In this document: positions 1 to 7,455 of the stretch, one piece after another
How positions within the stretch are numbered: the stretch's first letter is position 1
Layout of the letters: each line of letters opens with the position of its first letter
IMG/VR virus record: IMGVR_UViG_3300017772_002961
Coordinates: 1 to 35,293 of that record
Source of the DNA: a virus
DNA: 35,293 nt
Direction: 5' to 3' (one strand)
Position numbers and translations under genes: made by a program
Notes under the pieces: generated by a model
What the model saw: the letters and a program-made list of their open reading frames with translations, nothing else
What the model was told of the DNA's origin: nothing
The model's database searches: none

Positions 1-208
1 GTATTACACCCGTTAGGGTATAATTAGCCACTCATTAAGCTATTTTATACCCGTTAGGGTACAATTTAGCATAATAATAAAATAGGCGCCATGTGGTTTG
101 GCAGTATCACCTGGAATCACGATCTTAAAAGAGTGTACTCACTTCTCTTACCTAATTTACACAGCTCGTAGTCTTATTGGTATTGTTGAGACATTACCAC
201 TAGCTATG
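1..208. other. Left-edge intergenic region
   Basis: I see no convincing gene here on either strand. The first 70 bases hold two copies of a hairpin-forming repeat (separate entry). Bases 180-199 form an imperfect hairpin, GGTA.TGT against ACA.TACC with one A/A mismatch, just past the stop of the leftward gene that ends at 209. It lacks a following U-run on the minus strand, so I do not call it an intrinsic terminator. A short palindrome, GAGTGTACTC, lies near 131-140. The region could hold the 3' end of the leftward transcript and regulatory sites for whatever lies left of the window. Confidence 0.4.
8..70. repeat. Two-copy direct repeat with internal hairpin
   Basis: The 12-base unit ACCCGTTAGGGT occurs at 8-19 and again at 49-60, a 41-base spacing. 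Both copies continue with a related tail ending in TTAGC or TTTAGC. Each unit is an inverted repeat, ACCC and GGGT around a GTTA loop, and the second copy extends to TACCC/GGGTA. The array may continue left of the window. Repeated short palindromes in an intergenic region suggest protein-binding operators or origin iterons, but two copies cannot decide this. Confidence 0.6.
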
Positions 209-466
209 TTATCTAAATTTTGCCACTTTACCGTTAGAGCCTAATGATTTAGGGTCTTTGTAAGTTGGCATTAATGATGGCTTCTTGTATGTTTTTGGGT
301 ATCCAAATCCAAATACAAGCTCAAATATATCAGTAGTTACAAAACCTGGTTTGTTTTTTTCTGCTAATTTCTTAGCATGTCTTTCTCTCCAGTATTCAGT
401 TTCTCTTCCCTTGGAAACAAATGGTTTCTTATCAAGAGGCTTATAGTCTAAGTATCCTTTTTTCAA
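209..466 (-). CDS. Small basic hypothetical protein (85 aa)
   Basis: I do not recognise a family. The protein is Lys/Arg-rich in its first half, with a YWRERHAKKLAEK stretch near residues 25-37, and has a Gly/Pro-rich segment in the middle. I see no signal peptide or membrane segment. The apparent start is TTG (466-464), overlapping the TGA stop of the upstream photoproduct-lyase-like gene, which suggests translational coupling. The next in-frame Met lies late (about residue 66), so the TTG start is preferred. It is the last gene of the leftward cluster visible here. Its basic character would suit nucleic-acid contact, but that is only a guess. Confidence 0.6.
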   Translation of the reverse strand: MKKGYLDYKPLDKKPFVSKGRETEYWRERHAKKLAEKNKPGFVTTDIFELVFGFGYPKTYKKPSLMPTYKDPKSLGSNGKVAKFR

Positions 467-1320
467 AATATGTATCTGATTTTATTCCATGGTATAATTT
501 GACCATGAAGGTTTATAAATTGGTTAATGTATTTTCGTTTACGGTGTCTTTCGTATCTAATGTTTCTCCCTCCATACTGTGAGATTTTATTCTCTTGTAT
601 ATCTGGTGCCCACAGTTGTGCTTCTGCATCCGGTTTATCTATAAGATTAGCTCTATGCTTGTTCTCGTTGTGGGTTAGAAATATAACCTCTGCAAGAACT
701 TGCTTTTTGTAATCTACATAGTCGTCTAACATTTGAAACAACTGCTTGTAATCCTCTAGCCATGTCTCCGTCACAATGACTGGACTGAAGTTAACATGGA
801 CGTCATACCCTGCATCTATAAATGCATCGATAGCTTTAATCCTATCAATGATTTTAGATGTAGCGGGTTCATGTAACGTAGACATGTGCTGAGGCATCAA
901 ACTGAAACGTATGCGTATCTTACCTTCAGGGTTATACTCAATCAACTTAGGATTTACGTACTTGGTAGCGAACGAGCCCATGGCTACAGGGTGAGTTCTA
1001 AAAAACTCAAAGATGTTCTCCCAGTCGTGGTGCCTAAGGTGCAATGCAAAGTCTTCGTTACAACTAACGTCGTAAGTAGTGTACTGTGCGTGTGTCTGAT
1101 TAGGTTTGTTAACGTGTGTAAAGAATGCATGGTTGTTTACTGCTGTGAGTATATCTCCTGTATTCTGTGCTATCGTCAACCCATTAGGTTTGTTACGTTT
1201 CATGTAACAGTAACTACAATCGTACAAACATCCATGCCCAAAAGAAGGTGTAATAAAGTCTGTAGATCTACCGCTTGTCTTAATGTCAAGGGCTTTTCTA
1301 TTTACCTTTTTTATTAACAT
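463..1320 (-). CDS. Radical SAM protein, spore photoproduct lyase-like
   Basis: The 285-residue protein carries the radical-SAM cluster motif C31-x3-C35-x2-C38 (in GCLYDCSYCY), which binds a 4Fe-4S cluster and S-adenosylmethionine. About 50 residues later the segment YDVSCNEDFAL holds C87. It lines up, from memory of the family, with the conserved Cys of spore photoproduct lyase (C141 in Bacillus subtilis) that donates a hydrogen atom to the repaired thymine. The C-terminal half (NFSPVIVTETW, EVIFLTHN) also resembles that family. Those lyases reverse the 5-thyminyl-5,6-dihydrothymine UV lesion. It starts inside the end of the helicase gene (23-base overlap) and is co-transcribed with it. A repair or base-modification role is inferred; the substrate is unknown. 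Confidence 0.8.
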   Translation of the reverse strand: MLIKKVNRKALDIKTSGRSTDFITPSFGHGCLYDCSYCYMKRNKPNGLTIAQNTGDILTAVNNHAFFTHVNKPNQTHAQYTTYDVSCNEDFALHLRHHDWENIFEFFRTHPVAMGSFATKYVNPKLIEYNPEGKIRIRFSLMPQHMSTLHEPATSKIIDRIKAIDAFIDAGYDVHVNFSPVIVTETWLEDYKQLFQMLDDYVDYKKQVLAEVIFLTHNENKHRANLIDKPDAEAQLWAPDIQENKISQYGGRNIRYERHRKRKYINQFINLHGQIIPWNKIRYIF

Positions 1321-2272
1321 ACTTTCTCTCGTTTATGGTGAATGTACTAAGTTCAGCTTCGTATGGTATCATACCTAACATGCCGTCCCTGTTCTTCTCT
1401 ATATGTACTGCTAGCAAACCTTCTGGCTCTTCATCGCAGTACAGATCTGTAATACCATAGAGATCGAAGGGTCTCTGTAGCATCATAACAACATGAGCAT
1501 CCTGACCTATACTGTCACCACCAAACAAATCTGTTAGCATTGGTTGGTACTGATTACGGGCACGGTGTTCTTGTTCTATATTCCTATTTAGCTGTGATAA
1601 CAGTATATTAATAACCCCAAACTTAGCTTGCATCCACATGCAACCTTTAGATATTTGGTTTAGTTTTTGCAATTCTGTGTCAGCGTTAGCTAATATTAAC
1701 CTAGAGTGATCGTAAACATTTATGACCAAAGTATCCGGATAGCTCTCTGCTATCTCTGCGTTGGTTCTCTTGATGAATGTTATGTCTTTAGGTACGTTAT
1801 TAAAATAGATAGGATATTCAGTATAAGCAGCAACTTTCTCTGCATATAGATCATACTCGTCTTGTCTCAACTTGTTTTGCACTGATAGTAAATCCATTAC
1901 CTCTTTCTTGACATCCTTAGCACCAGCACGTAATATTTGCTGATGGCCAGGCATCTCGAAAGACCAGTACAATACCATTAAGTTTTTCTTTGAGTTAGTA
2001 TCTAAGAGATCGAAGATCATCTGATTACTGAATGCGCTTTTACCTACACCTGGACGACCTGCTATGACATACATTTTGCCAGGTTGCAGACCACCTAGTA
2101 GGTTTCTGTTTAATCTTGTCCACTTAGTGGGGTAAACCACACGCTGACCAAGCATACCTTTCTTTATCTCATTAAGTGAGGTATTTACTGAGTCTGCTAT
2201 GCTGTGAAATCCTTTGTCTTTAAAGAGATCTTGTGATGCGTGGTTTGGTTTTGTCTCGTGTGTCATTTTCAT
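1298..2272 (-). CDS. DnaB-type replicative helicase (RecA-like domain only)
   Basis: The 324-residue protein matches the C-terminal motor domain of DnaB/gp4-type (SF4) hexameric helicases, which unwind DNA ahead of the replicative polymerase. Walker A is GRPGVGKS at residues 72-79. Downstream come the family's LLSQLNR segment and a DLFGGDSIGQDAHVVMML stretch, which corresponds to the loop and arginine-finger region of DnaB. The Walker B region reads VINVYDHSR, less canonical than the usual VVDYLQ. The N-terminal collar and any primase domain are absent, so primase must be encoded elsewhere. The first ATG is at 2272 and a second at 2266; both sit inside the upstream gene, with about a 50-base overlap. 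The neighbouring upstream protein may be its loader. Confidence 0.9.
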   Translation of the reverse strand: MKMTHETKPNHASQDLFKDKGFHSIADSVNTSLNEIKKGMLGQRVVYPTKWTRLNRNLLGGLQPGKMYVIAGRPGVGKSAFSNQMIFDLLDTNSKKNLMVLYWSFEMPGHQQILRAGAKDVKKEVMDLLSVQNKLRQDEYDLYAEKVAAYTEYPIYFNNVPKDITFIKRTNAEIAESYPDTLVINVYDHSRLILANADTELQKLNQISKGCMWMQAKFGVINILLSQLNRNIEQEHRARNQYQPMLTDLFGGDSIGQDAHVVMMLQRPFDLYGITDLYCDEEPEGLLAVHIEKNRDGMLGMIPYEAELSTFTINERKYVNKKGK

Positions 2273-2771
2273 CTAAGTTTTCATACTTTTCCCAAGTATG
2301 GTTATTAATCCATGTTTCTAAGTTCTGCAAATAAGCTAGGTTATTACGTTCCAACTTGAGCTGTGTATTCAGGCAAGCGATGATCTTTCTATGAACATGG
2401 GGCTTGCCGTTAACAATTCTCTTGTAACGTATTTTAGCTTTTTGATTAGACTTAGCGTTAGGATCCTTAGCATGAAGAATGCGGACACCCTTATCAGAGT
2501 TTACTTTAAGAGGATAGGTTAACGTCAATTCGTTAAACATTTTGTCAAAGTCAGCTAGAAATAAATCTAGAAACTTATGTCTAACAACATGATCTTCAAA
2601 TGTATCTCCGAGTTTGACGTAACCATTCTCTTGTAATCTGTCTAAATTTGGCTTAAGATTAAGCTGTGGTAAATATGATTGACCTTTTCTGTAAACTAGA
2701 TAAAGGTAGGTAAAGTCATCAGGACTCATACCTACCTCTTTAAGCATATTTAAATCTAGTTCAATAGTCAT
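2220..2771 (-). CDS. Probable replisome organiser / helicase loader
   Basis: The first gene after the leftward promoter at 2814-2844 encodes 183 residues. The N-terminal part (about residues 10-55, MSPDDFTYLYLVY through ENGYVKL) reads like a winged helix, as in phage replication initiators. The C-terminal part has a conserved His/Lys-rich stretch and then LETWINNHTWEKY near residues 150-162. That resembles the TWLN..RWE signature of phage replisome organisers and DnaT/DnaD-like loaders. Its position directly before and overlapping the DnaB-type helicase supports a loader role. The family assignment is by motif resemblance and gene order, so it is moderate only. Confidence 0.55.
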   Translation of the reverse strand: MTIELDLNMLKEVGMSPDDFTYLYLVYRKGQSYLPQLNLKPNLDRLQENGYVKLGDTFEDHVVRHKFLDLFLADFDKMFNELTLTYPLKVNSDKGVRILHAKDPNAKSNQKAKIRYKRIVNGKPHVHRKIIACLNTQLKLERNNLAYLQNLETWINNHTWEKYENLDENDTRDKTKPRITRSL

Positions 2772-2813
2772 TGCATATAAAAGATTTTGTTATAATGGCA
2801 TATAACGCATTAA

Positions 2814-2844
2814 CAAATGTAATAAAATTATTTAGCATATCAAA
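2814..2844 (-). promoter_or_regulatory. Bacteroidota-type promoter for the helicase operon
   Basis: On the minus strand the sequence reads TTTG (2844-2841), 19 bases, then TACATTTG (2821-2814). This is an exact match to the Bacteroidota housekeeping pattern TTTG-N19-21-TAnnTTTG. It lies about 43 bases upstream of the ATG at 2771, in the only clear gap (2772-2863) of the replication cluster. It would drive the loader, helicase, photoproduct-lyase-like and 85-aa genes. Confidence 0.8.
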
Positions 2845-2863
2845 ATATATGTTTAAATATTAT

Positions 2864-4030
2864 TTACAACCACTTAACTCCATTTAACTTTTGGACTGAG
2901 TTTTTAAGCCATTTCTCTTCTTGACTGTCCTTAACATACAGGACATACACAAGACCTTTCTTGCCTTCTTCAAACCTTATCAGCCTACCAACACGTTGGA
3001 CCATTGATAAAGCTTTACTAGTCAAGCCGCAGATTACACCCACGTTAGCATTAGGTACATCAAAGCCTTGATTCAGAGCTTTAGTTGAGCAAAGTACATT
3101 GACTTCCCCTTCCTTAAACTTACGCAATGCCTCTTTACGAAGCTTTGCGGATCTCTTGCTGTGATATACTTCTGCTAGTGGGCTAACACTTGCTGCTAGC
3201 TCATCGGTAAATGAATTCTTACCGCCAAAAGTTATTATTCTGTTATCTAAATTATTGTACACAATCTCTCTAAACTTCTCAACCTTGTTAGTTGCGCAGT
3301 CTACAATCTTCTTGCGTTCACGTATAGCACTGTAGAATCCTGCAGCATGTGCTTTCATCTCCCCACTACTATTAGCAGAGGCTAGTATAATACGTGCAGC
3401 ATTGAATGCATCATGACCAAGAGCTAACTTATGTTTAACAAACTTTCTATTAATGCGTTTGTATTCTGTTTGCTCTTCACTAGTCATGTCAATAGGTATG
3501 CAGTGGATTTCATACGGTGATACTAATCCAAGCTCTACACACTCATCTATGCTTATTCTATATACTGTTGGTGCTAATTTAAATAATAGTAATCTGTACT
3601 CCTCCTCTTCAGGTGGAGTAGCAGTCATACATAGAAGACGGTCATACTGATTGTTCTTAAAGAACTTACGGTACTGTGGTGATAGCCCAAGATGGACTTC
3701 ATCACACACTACAATATCATAATGATTGTCTACTAATTTGTATGCGCTCTGGTAACATATTATATCAACACGGTCGAGACACTGCTCAAATCCCCACTTG
3801 ATGAACTCCTCTTTAAACTGATCTTGTAATTGTACTGTTGGTACAAGCAAGAGTGCACTACCTTTGGGTATCTGTTTAAGGACATAGTTGATTGCAACTA
3901 CGCCACATCTAGATTTACCAAAGCCAGTACCAGCTATTATACTACCTCTAAAGTTTTGAGAAGCCCATGCATTTAATGCGGCTCTTTGTTCAGTGTCTTT
4001 GACTGCGTGTGTTTTTATGCTAGTGTCCAT
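2864..4030 (-). CDS. SF2 DEAD/H-type helicase (UvsW/Rad25-like)
   Basis: This is a 388-residue superfamily 2 helicase. Motif I is GTGFGKS at residues 34-40, motif II is DEVH at 110-113, and motif III is TATPP at 136-140. In the second RecA domain the segment STKALNQGFDVPNA and motif VI VQRVGRLIR are clear. The size and motif set resemble phage T4 UvsW and Rad25/SSL2-like helicases, which remodel branched DNA and R-loops during recombination and replication restart. No nuclease or zinc module is attached. It overlaps the upstream winged-helix gene by 16 bases and ends the polymerase cluster, just before the separate promoter near 2830. Confidence 0.88.
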   Translation of the reverse strand: MDTSIKTHAVKDTEQRAALNAWASQNFRGSIIAGTGFGKSRCGVVAINYVLKQIPKGSALLLVPTVQLQDQFKEEFIKWGFEQCLDRVDIICYQSAYKLVDNHYDIVVCDEVHLGLSPQYRKFFKNNQYDRLLCMTATPPEEEEYRLLLFKLAPTVYRISIDECVELGLVSPYEIHCIPIDMTSEEQTEYKRINRKFVKHKLALGHDAFNAARIILASANSSGEMKAHAAGFYSAIRERKKIVDCATNKVEKFREIVYNNLDNRIITFGGKNSFTDELAASVSPLAEVYHSKRSAKLRKEALRKFKEGEVNVLCSTKALNQGFDVPNANVGVICGLTSKALSMVQRVGRLIRFEEGKKGLVYVLYVKDSQEEKWLKNSVQKLNGVKWL

Positions 4031-4275
4031 ACGGTTACTGTCCTGTTAGTTTCAGGATCACGTTTCGTTGAGTTTGATGTTACAATACCACGATTAACTA
4101 GTTCAGTTACCCTACCAGTTACACGATTGATTGGCCATCCCAACGCCTTGGACAGATCTTTGTTGCTTGCTTCCCCCATTACTTTGAGGGCATGCGCAAC
4201 TGCTCTTTGTTTAGCACCTAGCTTTTGCTTGATACTATCAAATGCATCTACTTGAGTTTTTCTAACTTTATTCAT
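4015..4275 (-). CDS. Winged-helix DNA-binding protein (86 aa)
   Basis: This small basic protein has a helix-turn-helix core at about residues 22-62. KQRAVAHALKVMGEASNKD is followed by LSKALGWPINRVTGRVTEL, a recognition-helix pattern, and then a wing with GIVTS and the charged hairpin KRDPETNRTVTVWTL. The layout is that of MarR/LexA-like winged helices and of small phage proteins next to replication genes. It overlaps the DnaA-domain gene by 8 bases and the helicase gene by 16. It could regulate the cluster or mark an origin; the sequence does not decide. Confidence 0.7.
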   Translation of the reverse strand: MNKVRKTQVDAFDSIKQKLGAKQRAVAHALKVMGEASNKDLSKALGWPINRVTGRVTELVNRGIVTSNSTKRDPETNRTVTVWTLA

Positions 4276-4627
4276 GTATTATCTGTTTACAATGTTCACA
4301 TACTTTAACATATGTACGTTCTCTTAGTTTATCTTTTATCTCTAGTTCGATGTAGTTCTTAGTTATACTTAGTCTTTTGCTTACAGCAACTAGCCCTTGC
4401 ATAGTCTTAGTGGCATACACAACAGTAGAGTGATTGCGTTTAATAGCTTCACCTACTTCTATTGTAGTCTTTGTAGTATGCATGCGTGCGAGAAAGCAAA
4501 ACATTTGTCTTGCTTCACACACATCACGCGTCCTATCTCTACTCAAGATTTGATGCTTCTGCACCTTCATCTCTTTGCGTATAGCTTTGAACAATATTTC
4601 GAATGGAGTCAATGCTATTTCTCCCAT
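4268..4627 (-). CDS. Stand-alone DnaA domain IV-like protein
   Basis: The 119-residue protein consists mainly of a DnaA C-terminal (Bac_DnaA_C) domain. RDRTRDVCEARQMFCFLAR at about 30-48 matches the helices that begin with R..V..ARQ in DnaA. IEVGEAIKRNHSTVVYA at 56-72 contains the RNHSTVVYA form of the DnaA-box recognition signature (DHSTV in DnaA). There is no AAA+ ATPase domain. In DnaA, domain IV reads 9-base DnaA boxes in the major groove, so this protein probably binds specific phage or host sites. A CxxC pair near the C-terminus (CEHCKQ) might bind metal. It overlaps the polymerase gene by 13 bases. Confidence 0.85.
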   Translation of the reverse strand: MGEIALTPFEILFKAIRKEMKVQKHQILSRDRTRDVCEARQMFCFLARMHTTKTTIEVGEAIKRNHSTVVYATKTMQGLVAVSKRLSITKNYIELEIKDKLRERTYVKVCEHCKQIIHE

Positions 4628-6504
4628 ACTTTACTTGCGTTTACATCTGCTTTAAGCAGACCATTAGTAACTACTTTGTTTGCTGCTTTCTCCATTAGAT
4701 ATGTAAGCGTTTTTGACCATGTCTCAATGTAATCGTCTCTACAAATACTATCCACTTGATCATGCACAGTCATCACTATCTTAACAGGTAAATCTTTATC
4801 AGCTAAATACTCATAAATATATACAAGAGCAAGCTTAGTCATATCTGCTGATGCACCTTGAATTGGTGTATTCTTGGATGCACGCTCAATACTACTAAGC
4901 TCCATTGATGCTGATTCATCATTCCATATCTTTGGGAACCAATTAACAAACCAACGACGGCGGTTAAATGGTGGGAAAGTCTTGATGTAACCATAATGCT
5001 TACCGAAGTCAGCTAGTTTCTCAAGGAACCCTTTGATGTTAGGGAACGCACTGAAGTAATCTTCAATGAGTTGCTTTGCATCTTCTTTAGCTATGTTAAG
5101 AGTATCAGCAAGCTTGTTAGGACCCATACCATATGCAAGACCAAAGTTAATAGTCTTTACATTAGTACGCAACTTCTTGTGCGTTGGGCAGTCACACTTA
5201 CTTTTGTTGACCATGTAAGCACAGTCATCTTCAGCATAGTTATTCCATCCATCTTTGTACACAAGTTCAGCACAGGTTGAGTGTAAGTCCTGACCTTCTT
5301 CTAACGCTTTAATCCACACGGGATCTTGGCTACCAAAAGCTATGACATTCAGTTCTTGGGAAGCATAGTCAGCACTCACAAACGACCATCCATCAGGTGC
5401 AATGAAGCAGTTTCTAAACGCATTGTCTGCAGGTATTTGCTGCATATTTGGTCTAGAACTACTAACACGCCCAGTGTCAAGTATTTGATTAAAGCTAGTA
5501 TGTATCTTACCACTCTTACGTACATTTTTAAGGAAGGCTTCGCCATAGCTTGTAGCTATCTTCATCTTTTCCTTGTATGTAATGTAGTCGTTGATAAGAG
5601 GAAACTTGTTCCTATATTTATACATACTCTTACTGTTTACATTTTCAAGCTTAGGTATTAAGCATTGAAACACATCAAGTGTTTGCTTAGGTGAATCCCA
5701 ATTGACATCTACTTGTTTTTCAACAGTGTCAAACAAATCACCTTGCACATACTCAGGTATAAACTTTTGCATTCTATGGTCTTCAACCACATATTGATTG
5801 AGAGTATACTTTAGATTTTCAGCATCATAGTATGATTTCTCACTAAGTTTAACCCATTTCTCTTGATCAAGGTTAAGCCCATTGAATTCTATGTCAGCAA
5901 ATGCTAACACAGATTTATTCTCTAGATCTACAACATTTTGTAATTTATTCTTTATGATAGCTGACTCTTGTTTATTTCTTATTTCCATAAGATATTTAAC
6001 ATCATTAGCACCATAAACTATTTGACTTGTTGTAAACTGAGCGTATTGATTATTAATAAATGATGATTGAGTTCCTTTCTCTAAATCTATGTTGAGGTAG
6101 CGTTTAACTACATTCTTTAGACTGTTACTAAGACCTTTACCACAATTTATAATTTTCTCTACAAGCATAGTGTCATAAATGTTTTCACATTTTATATCAC
6201 TGTTACTACGTATAAAGTTTAGATCAAATTTACTGTTATGAAATATTTTAACAATATCTTTTGACTCAAGTATATCTTTAAACACACTGATTGGGTGATC
6301 CCGTACATCTATAACATATTGATGTATATCATCTCCAATTTGAAACATAGTAATGTTATCGTGTGTAAAATCTAAACCGGTAGTTTCTGTATCTACTGCT
6401 AATACTGTTTTAGATGCACAATATTTAACAGCTTCTTCAAGAGTAGCAGGAAAAAACTGCTGACTCTCAAAGATCTGTTCATTGTAAGCTACAAAGTATA
6501 TCAT
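4615..6504 (-). CDS. DNA polymerase, family A, with 3'-5' exonuclease
   Basis: This 629-residue phage polymerase carries both domains needed for proofreading synthesis. Exonuclease motifs are D38xE40 (VDTETTGLD), N90..D94 (HNSKFD) and Y164..D168 (YGAND), a complete DEDDy set. Polymerase motif A is D379 to E384 (DYASQELNVIA). Motif B is R446/K450/F454 in the O helix (RTNVKTINFGLAYG). Motif C is H581-D582-Q583 (VHDQV). The last residue is Gln where most relatives have Glu. Position 454, equivalent to E. coli Pol I 762, is Phe, a state reported as common in lytic phages. A Cys-containing insert (C428, C437, C439) lies between motifs A and B. There is no 5' nuclease domain. Confidence 0.95.
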   Translation of the reverse strand: MIYFVAYNEQIFESQQFFPATLEEAVKYCASKTVLAVDTETTGLDFTHDNITMFQIGDDIHQYVIDVRDHPISVFKDILESKDIVKIFHNSKFDLNFIRSNSDIKCENIYDTMLVEKIINCGKGLSNSLKNVVKRYLNIDLEKGTQSSFINNQYAQFTTSQIVYGANDVKYLMEIRNKQESAIIKNKLQNVVDLENKSVLAFADIEFNGLNLDQEKWVKLSEKSYYDAENLKYTLNQYVVEDHRMQKFIPEYVQGDLFDTVEKQVDVNWDSPKQTLDVFQCLIPKLENVNSKSMYKYRNKFPLINDYITYKEKMKIATSYGEAFLKNVRKSGKIHTSFNQILDTGRVSSSRPNMQQIPADNAFRNCFIAPDGWSFVSADYASQELNVIAFGSQDPVWIKALEEGQDLHSTCAELVYKDGWNNYAEDDCAYMVNKSKCDCPTHKKLRTNVKTINFGLAYGMGPNKLADTLNIAKEDAKQLIEDYFSAFPNIKGFLEKLADFGKHYGYIKTFPPFNRRRWFVNWFPKIWNDESASMELSSIERASKNTPIQGASADMTKLALVYIYEYLADKDLPVKIVMTVHDQVDSICRDDYIETWSKTLTYLMEKAANKVVTNGLLKADVNASKVWEK

Positions 6505-6716
6505 AATCCATTTGGCTCTTGAATATGTTTCTCATAATCAGGCATGCCTTTCTTTTCTACAAATGTAACAACTGCTGCTGCATAAATTGTATCAATCCAG
6601 ACATTATCCCATTTAAATTTATCAACTTTGTTTTCTTTAGCTGTATCTGCAATAGCTTTAAATGCATGATAACTATTATCTTGTATCATAGCATAAATCC
6701 AACCCATATGTCCCAT
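6501..6716 (-). CDS. Small hypothetical protein upstream of polymerase (71 aa)
   Basis: I do not recognise a family. From the ATG at 6716 the product is 71 residues: a Gly/Trp-rich start, an amphipathic helical middle (HAFKAIADTAKENKVDKF), then WIDTIYAAAVVTFVEKKGMP. The upstream GTG at 6749 would add 11 residues, but the ATG is more likely. It overlaps the polymerase start by 4 bases (ATGA type), so the two are probably translated together. No Cys clusters or clear membrane segment are visible. Confidence 0.65.
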   Translation of the reverse strand: MGHMGWIYAMIQDNSYHAFKAIADTAKENKVDKFKWDNVWIDTIYAAAVVTFVEKKGMPDYEKHIQEPNGL

Positions 6717-6770
6717 AATTAAAATGTAGATGCAGGGAAGCTTCCGCACTCCCCCACATCATTACACATT

Positions 6771-7355
6771 TTACATTAATTCCATATCATCAGATTCAAA
6801 AGCAACTACTTTAGTCTTAAGACTAGTGCTATCTGTATCTAAGAATGTATGAGCTTCATCAGTTACACCATTAGTTAAGATAATAGTGCTTTGAGTAAAG
6901 ATATAATCACCATTATGAGTAATATAATCACCATCTTTACCACGACGCTTAGCTTGAGTTTCCCAATTATCTTGTTGATATTCAGTTGGCTCAGTACTTT
7001 CTGTAATAAGTACACGCATTCTAGTTTCATGCATCATTGGATTAAGCACATTTAAGTCTAAGATCTCTTGTTGCTTAGCATTTGTATACCAAGCTTGATC
7101 ATTACCTAAGTTTATACTTAGCAATTCTTCTGCATCTACTACTTCTACAGACATCCAACAACGTCTAGCACCTGATGTAAATCTATCATCTGATTTATTT
7201 AACAATGCTAATACATTTACGCCTGTACTATTTGCTTTAATGATTTCTGCAAATTCTAATTGAATTTTACCACCATTTACTTTGCGAGCATTTACTAATA
7301 AAGTGTCGCCTTTTTTAAGTGTATCTAATGATCCACTGTTGATTTGATTTGCCAT
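6771..7355 (-). CDS. Hypothetical protein, possible ssDNA-binding protein (194 aa)
   Basis: The gene lies just upstream of the polymerase cluster. The start is placed at the ATG at 7355 (MANQINSGSL). A longer reading frame from 7448 runs back through the tRNA-like element and is not credible as protein. The product begins with a beta-rich segment (KGDTLLVNARKVNGGKIQLEFAEIIKA), has further strands and several Trp and Tyr residues, and ends in the acidic tail ESDDMELM. A beta-rich core with an acidic tail beside replication genes is what one expects of an OB-fold single-stranded-DNA-binding protein. No signature proves it, so this role is a guess. Confidence 0.6.
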   Translation of the reverse strand: MANQINSGSLDTLKKGDTLLVNARKVNGGKIQLEFAEIIKANSTGVNVLALLNKSDDRFTSGARRCWMSVEVVDAEELLSINLGNDQAWYTNAKQQEILDLNVLNPMMHETRMRVLITESTEPTEYQQDNWETQAKRRGKDGDYITHNGDYIFTQSTIILTNGVTDEAHTFLDTDSTSLKTKVVAFESDDMELM

Positions 7356-7416
7356 GTTTGTACATGATTTTAAATGTTTATGCTGATTTCGAAGGTATAT
7401 CAGCAACCTTTTTAGT

Positions 7417-7455
7417 TGAGTAGTGGGAATCGAACCCACATTAACCATTTACTCA
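7417..7455 (-). other. tRNA-like minihelix (acceptor stem plus T arm)
   Basis: Read on the minus strand, TGAGTA (7455-7450) pairs with TACTCA (7422-7417). This 6-bp stem encloses a 10-base linker and a perfect T arm, GTGGG-TTCGATT-CCCAC (7439-7423). The 5-bp stem and 7-base TTCGATT loop are canonical for a tRNA T arm, and the outer stem sits where an acceptor stem would. The D and anticodon arms are missing. The element overlaps the last bases of the upstream gene and lies 62 bases before the next start. It could be a decayed tRNA, an attachment-site core, or a transcript-processing signal. Confidence 0.55.

Noticed and set aside
886-1317. A 143-codon plus-strand frame opposite the photoproduct-lyase-like gene
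   Set aside because: It lies fully antisense to a gene with clear family motifs and its own product is Cys/Val-rich without any recognisable pattern.
7417-7439. Phage attachment site (attP)
   Set aside because: The 3' tRNA-like bases would fit, but no integrase or excisionase is seen in the window, so it is kept only as an alternative.
7356-7448. N-terminal extension of the 194-aa gene
   Set aside because: The extension would translate through the T arm of the tRNA-like element; the ATG at 7355 gives a cleaner protein start.
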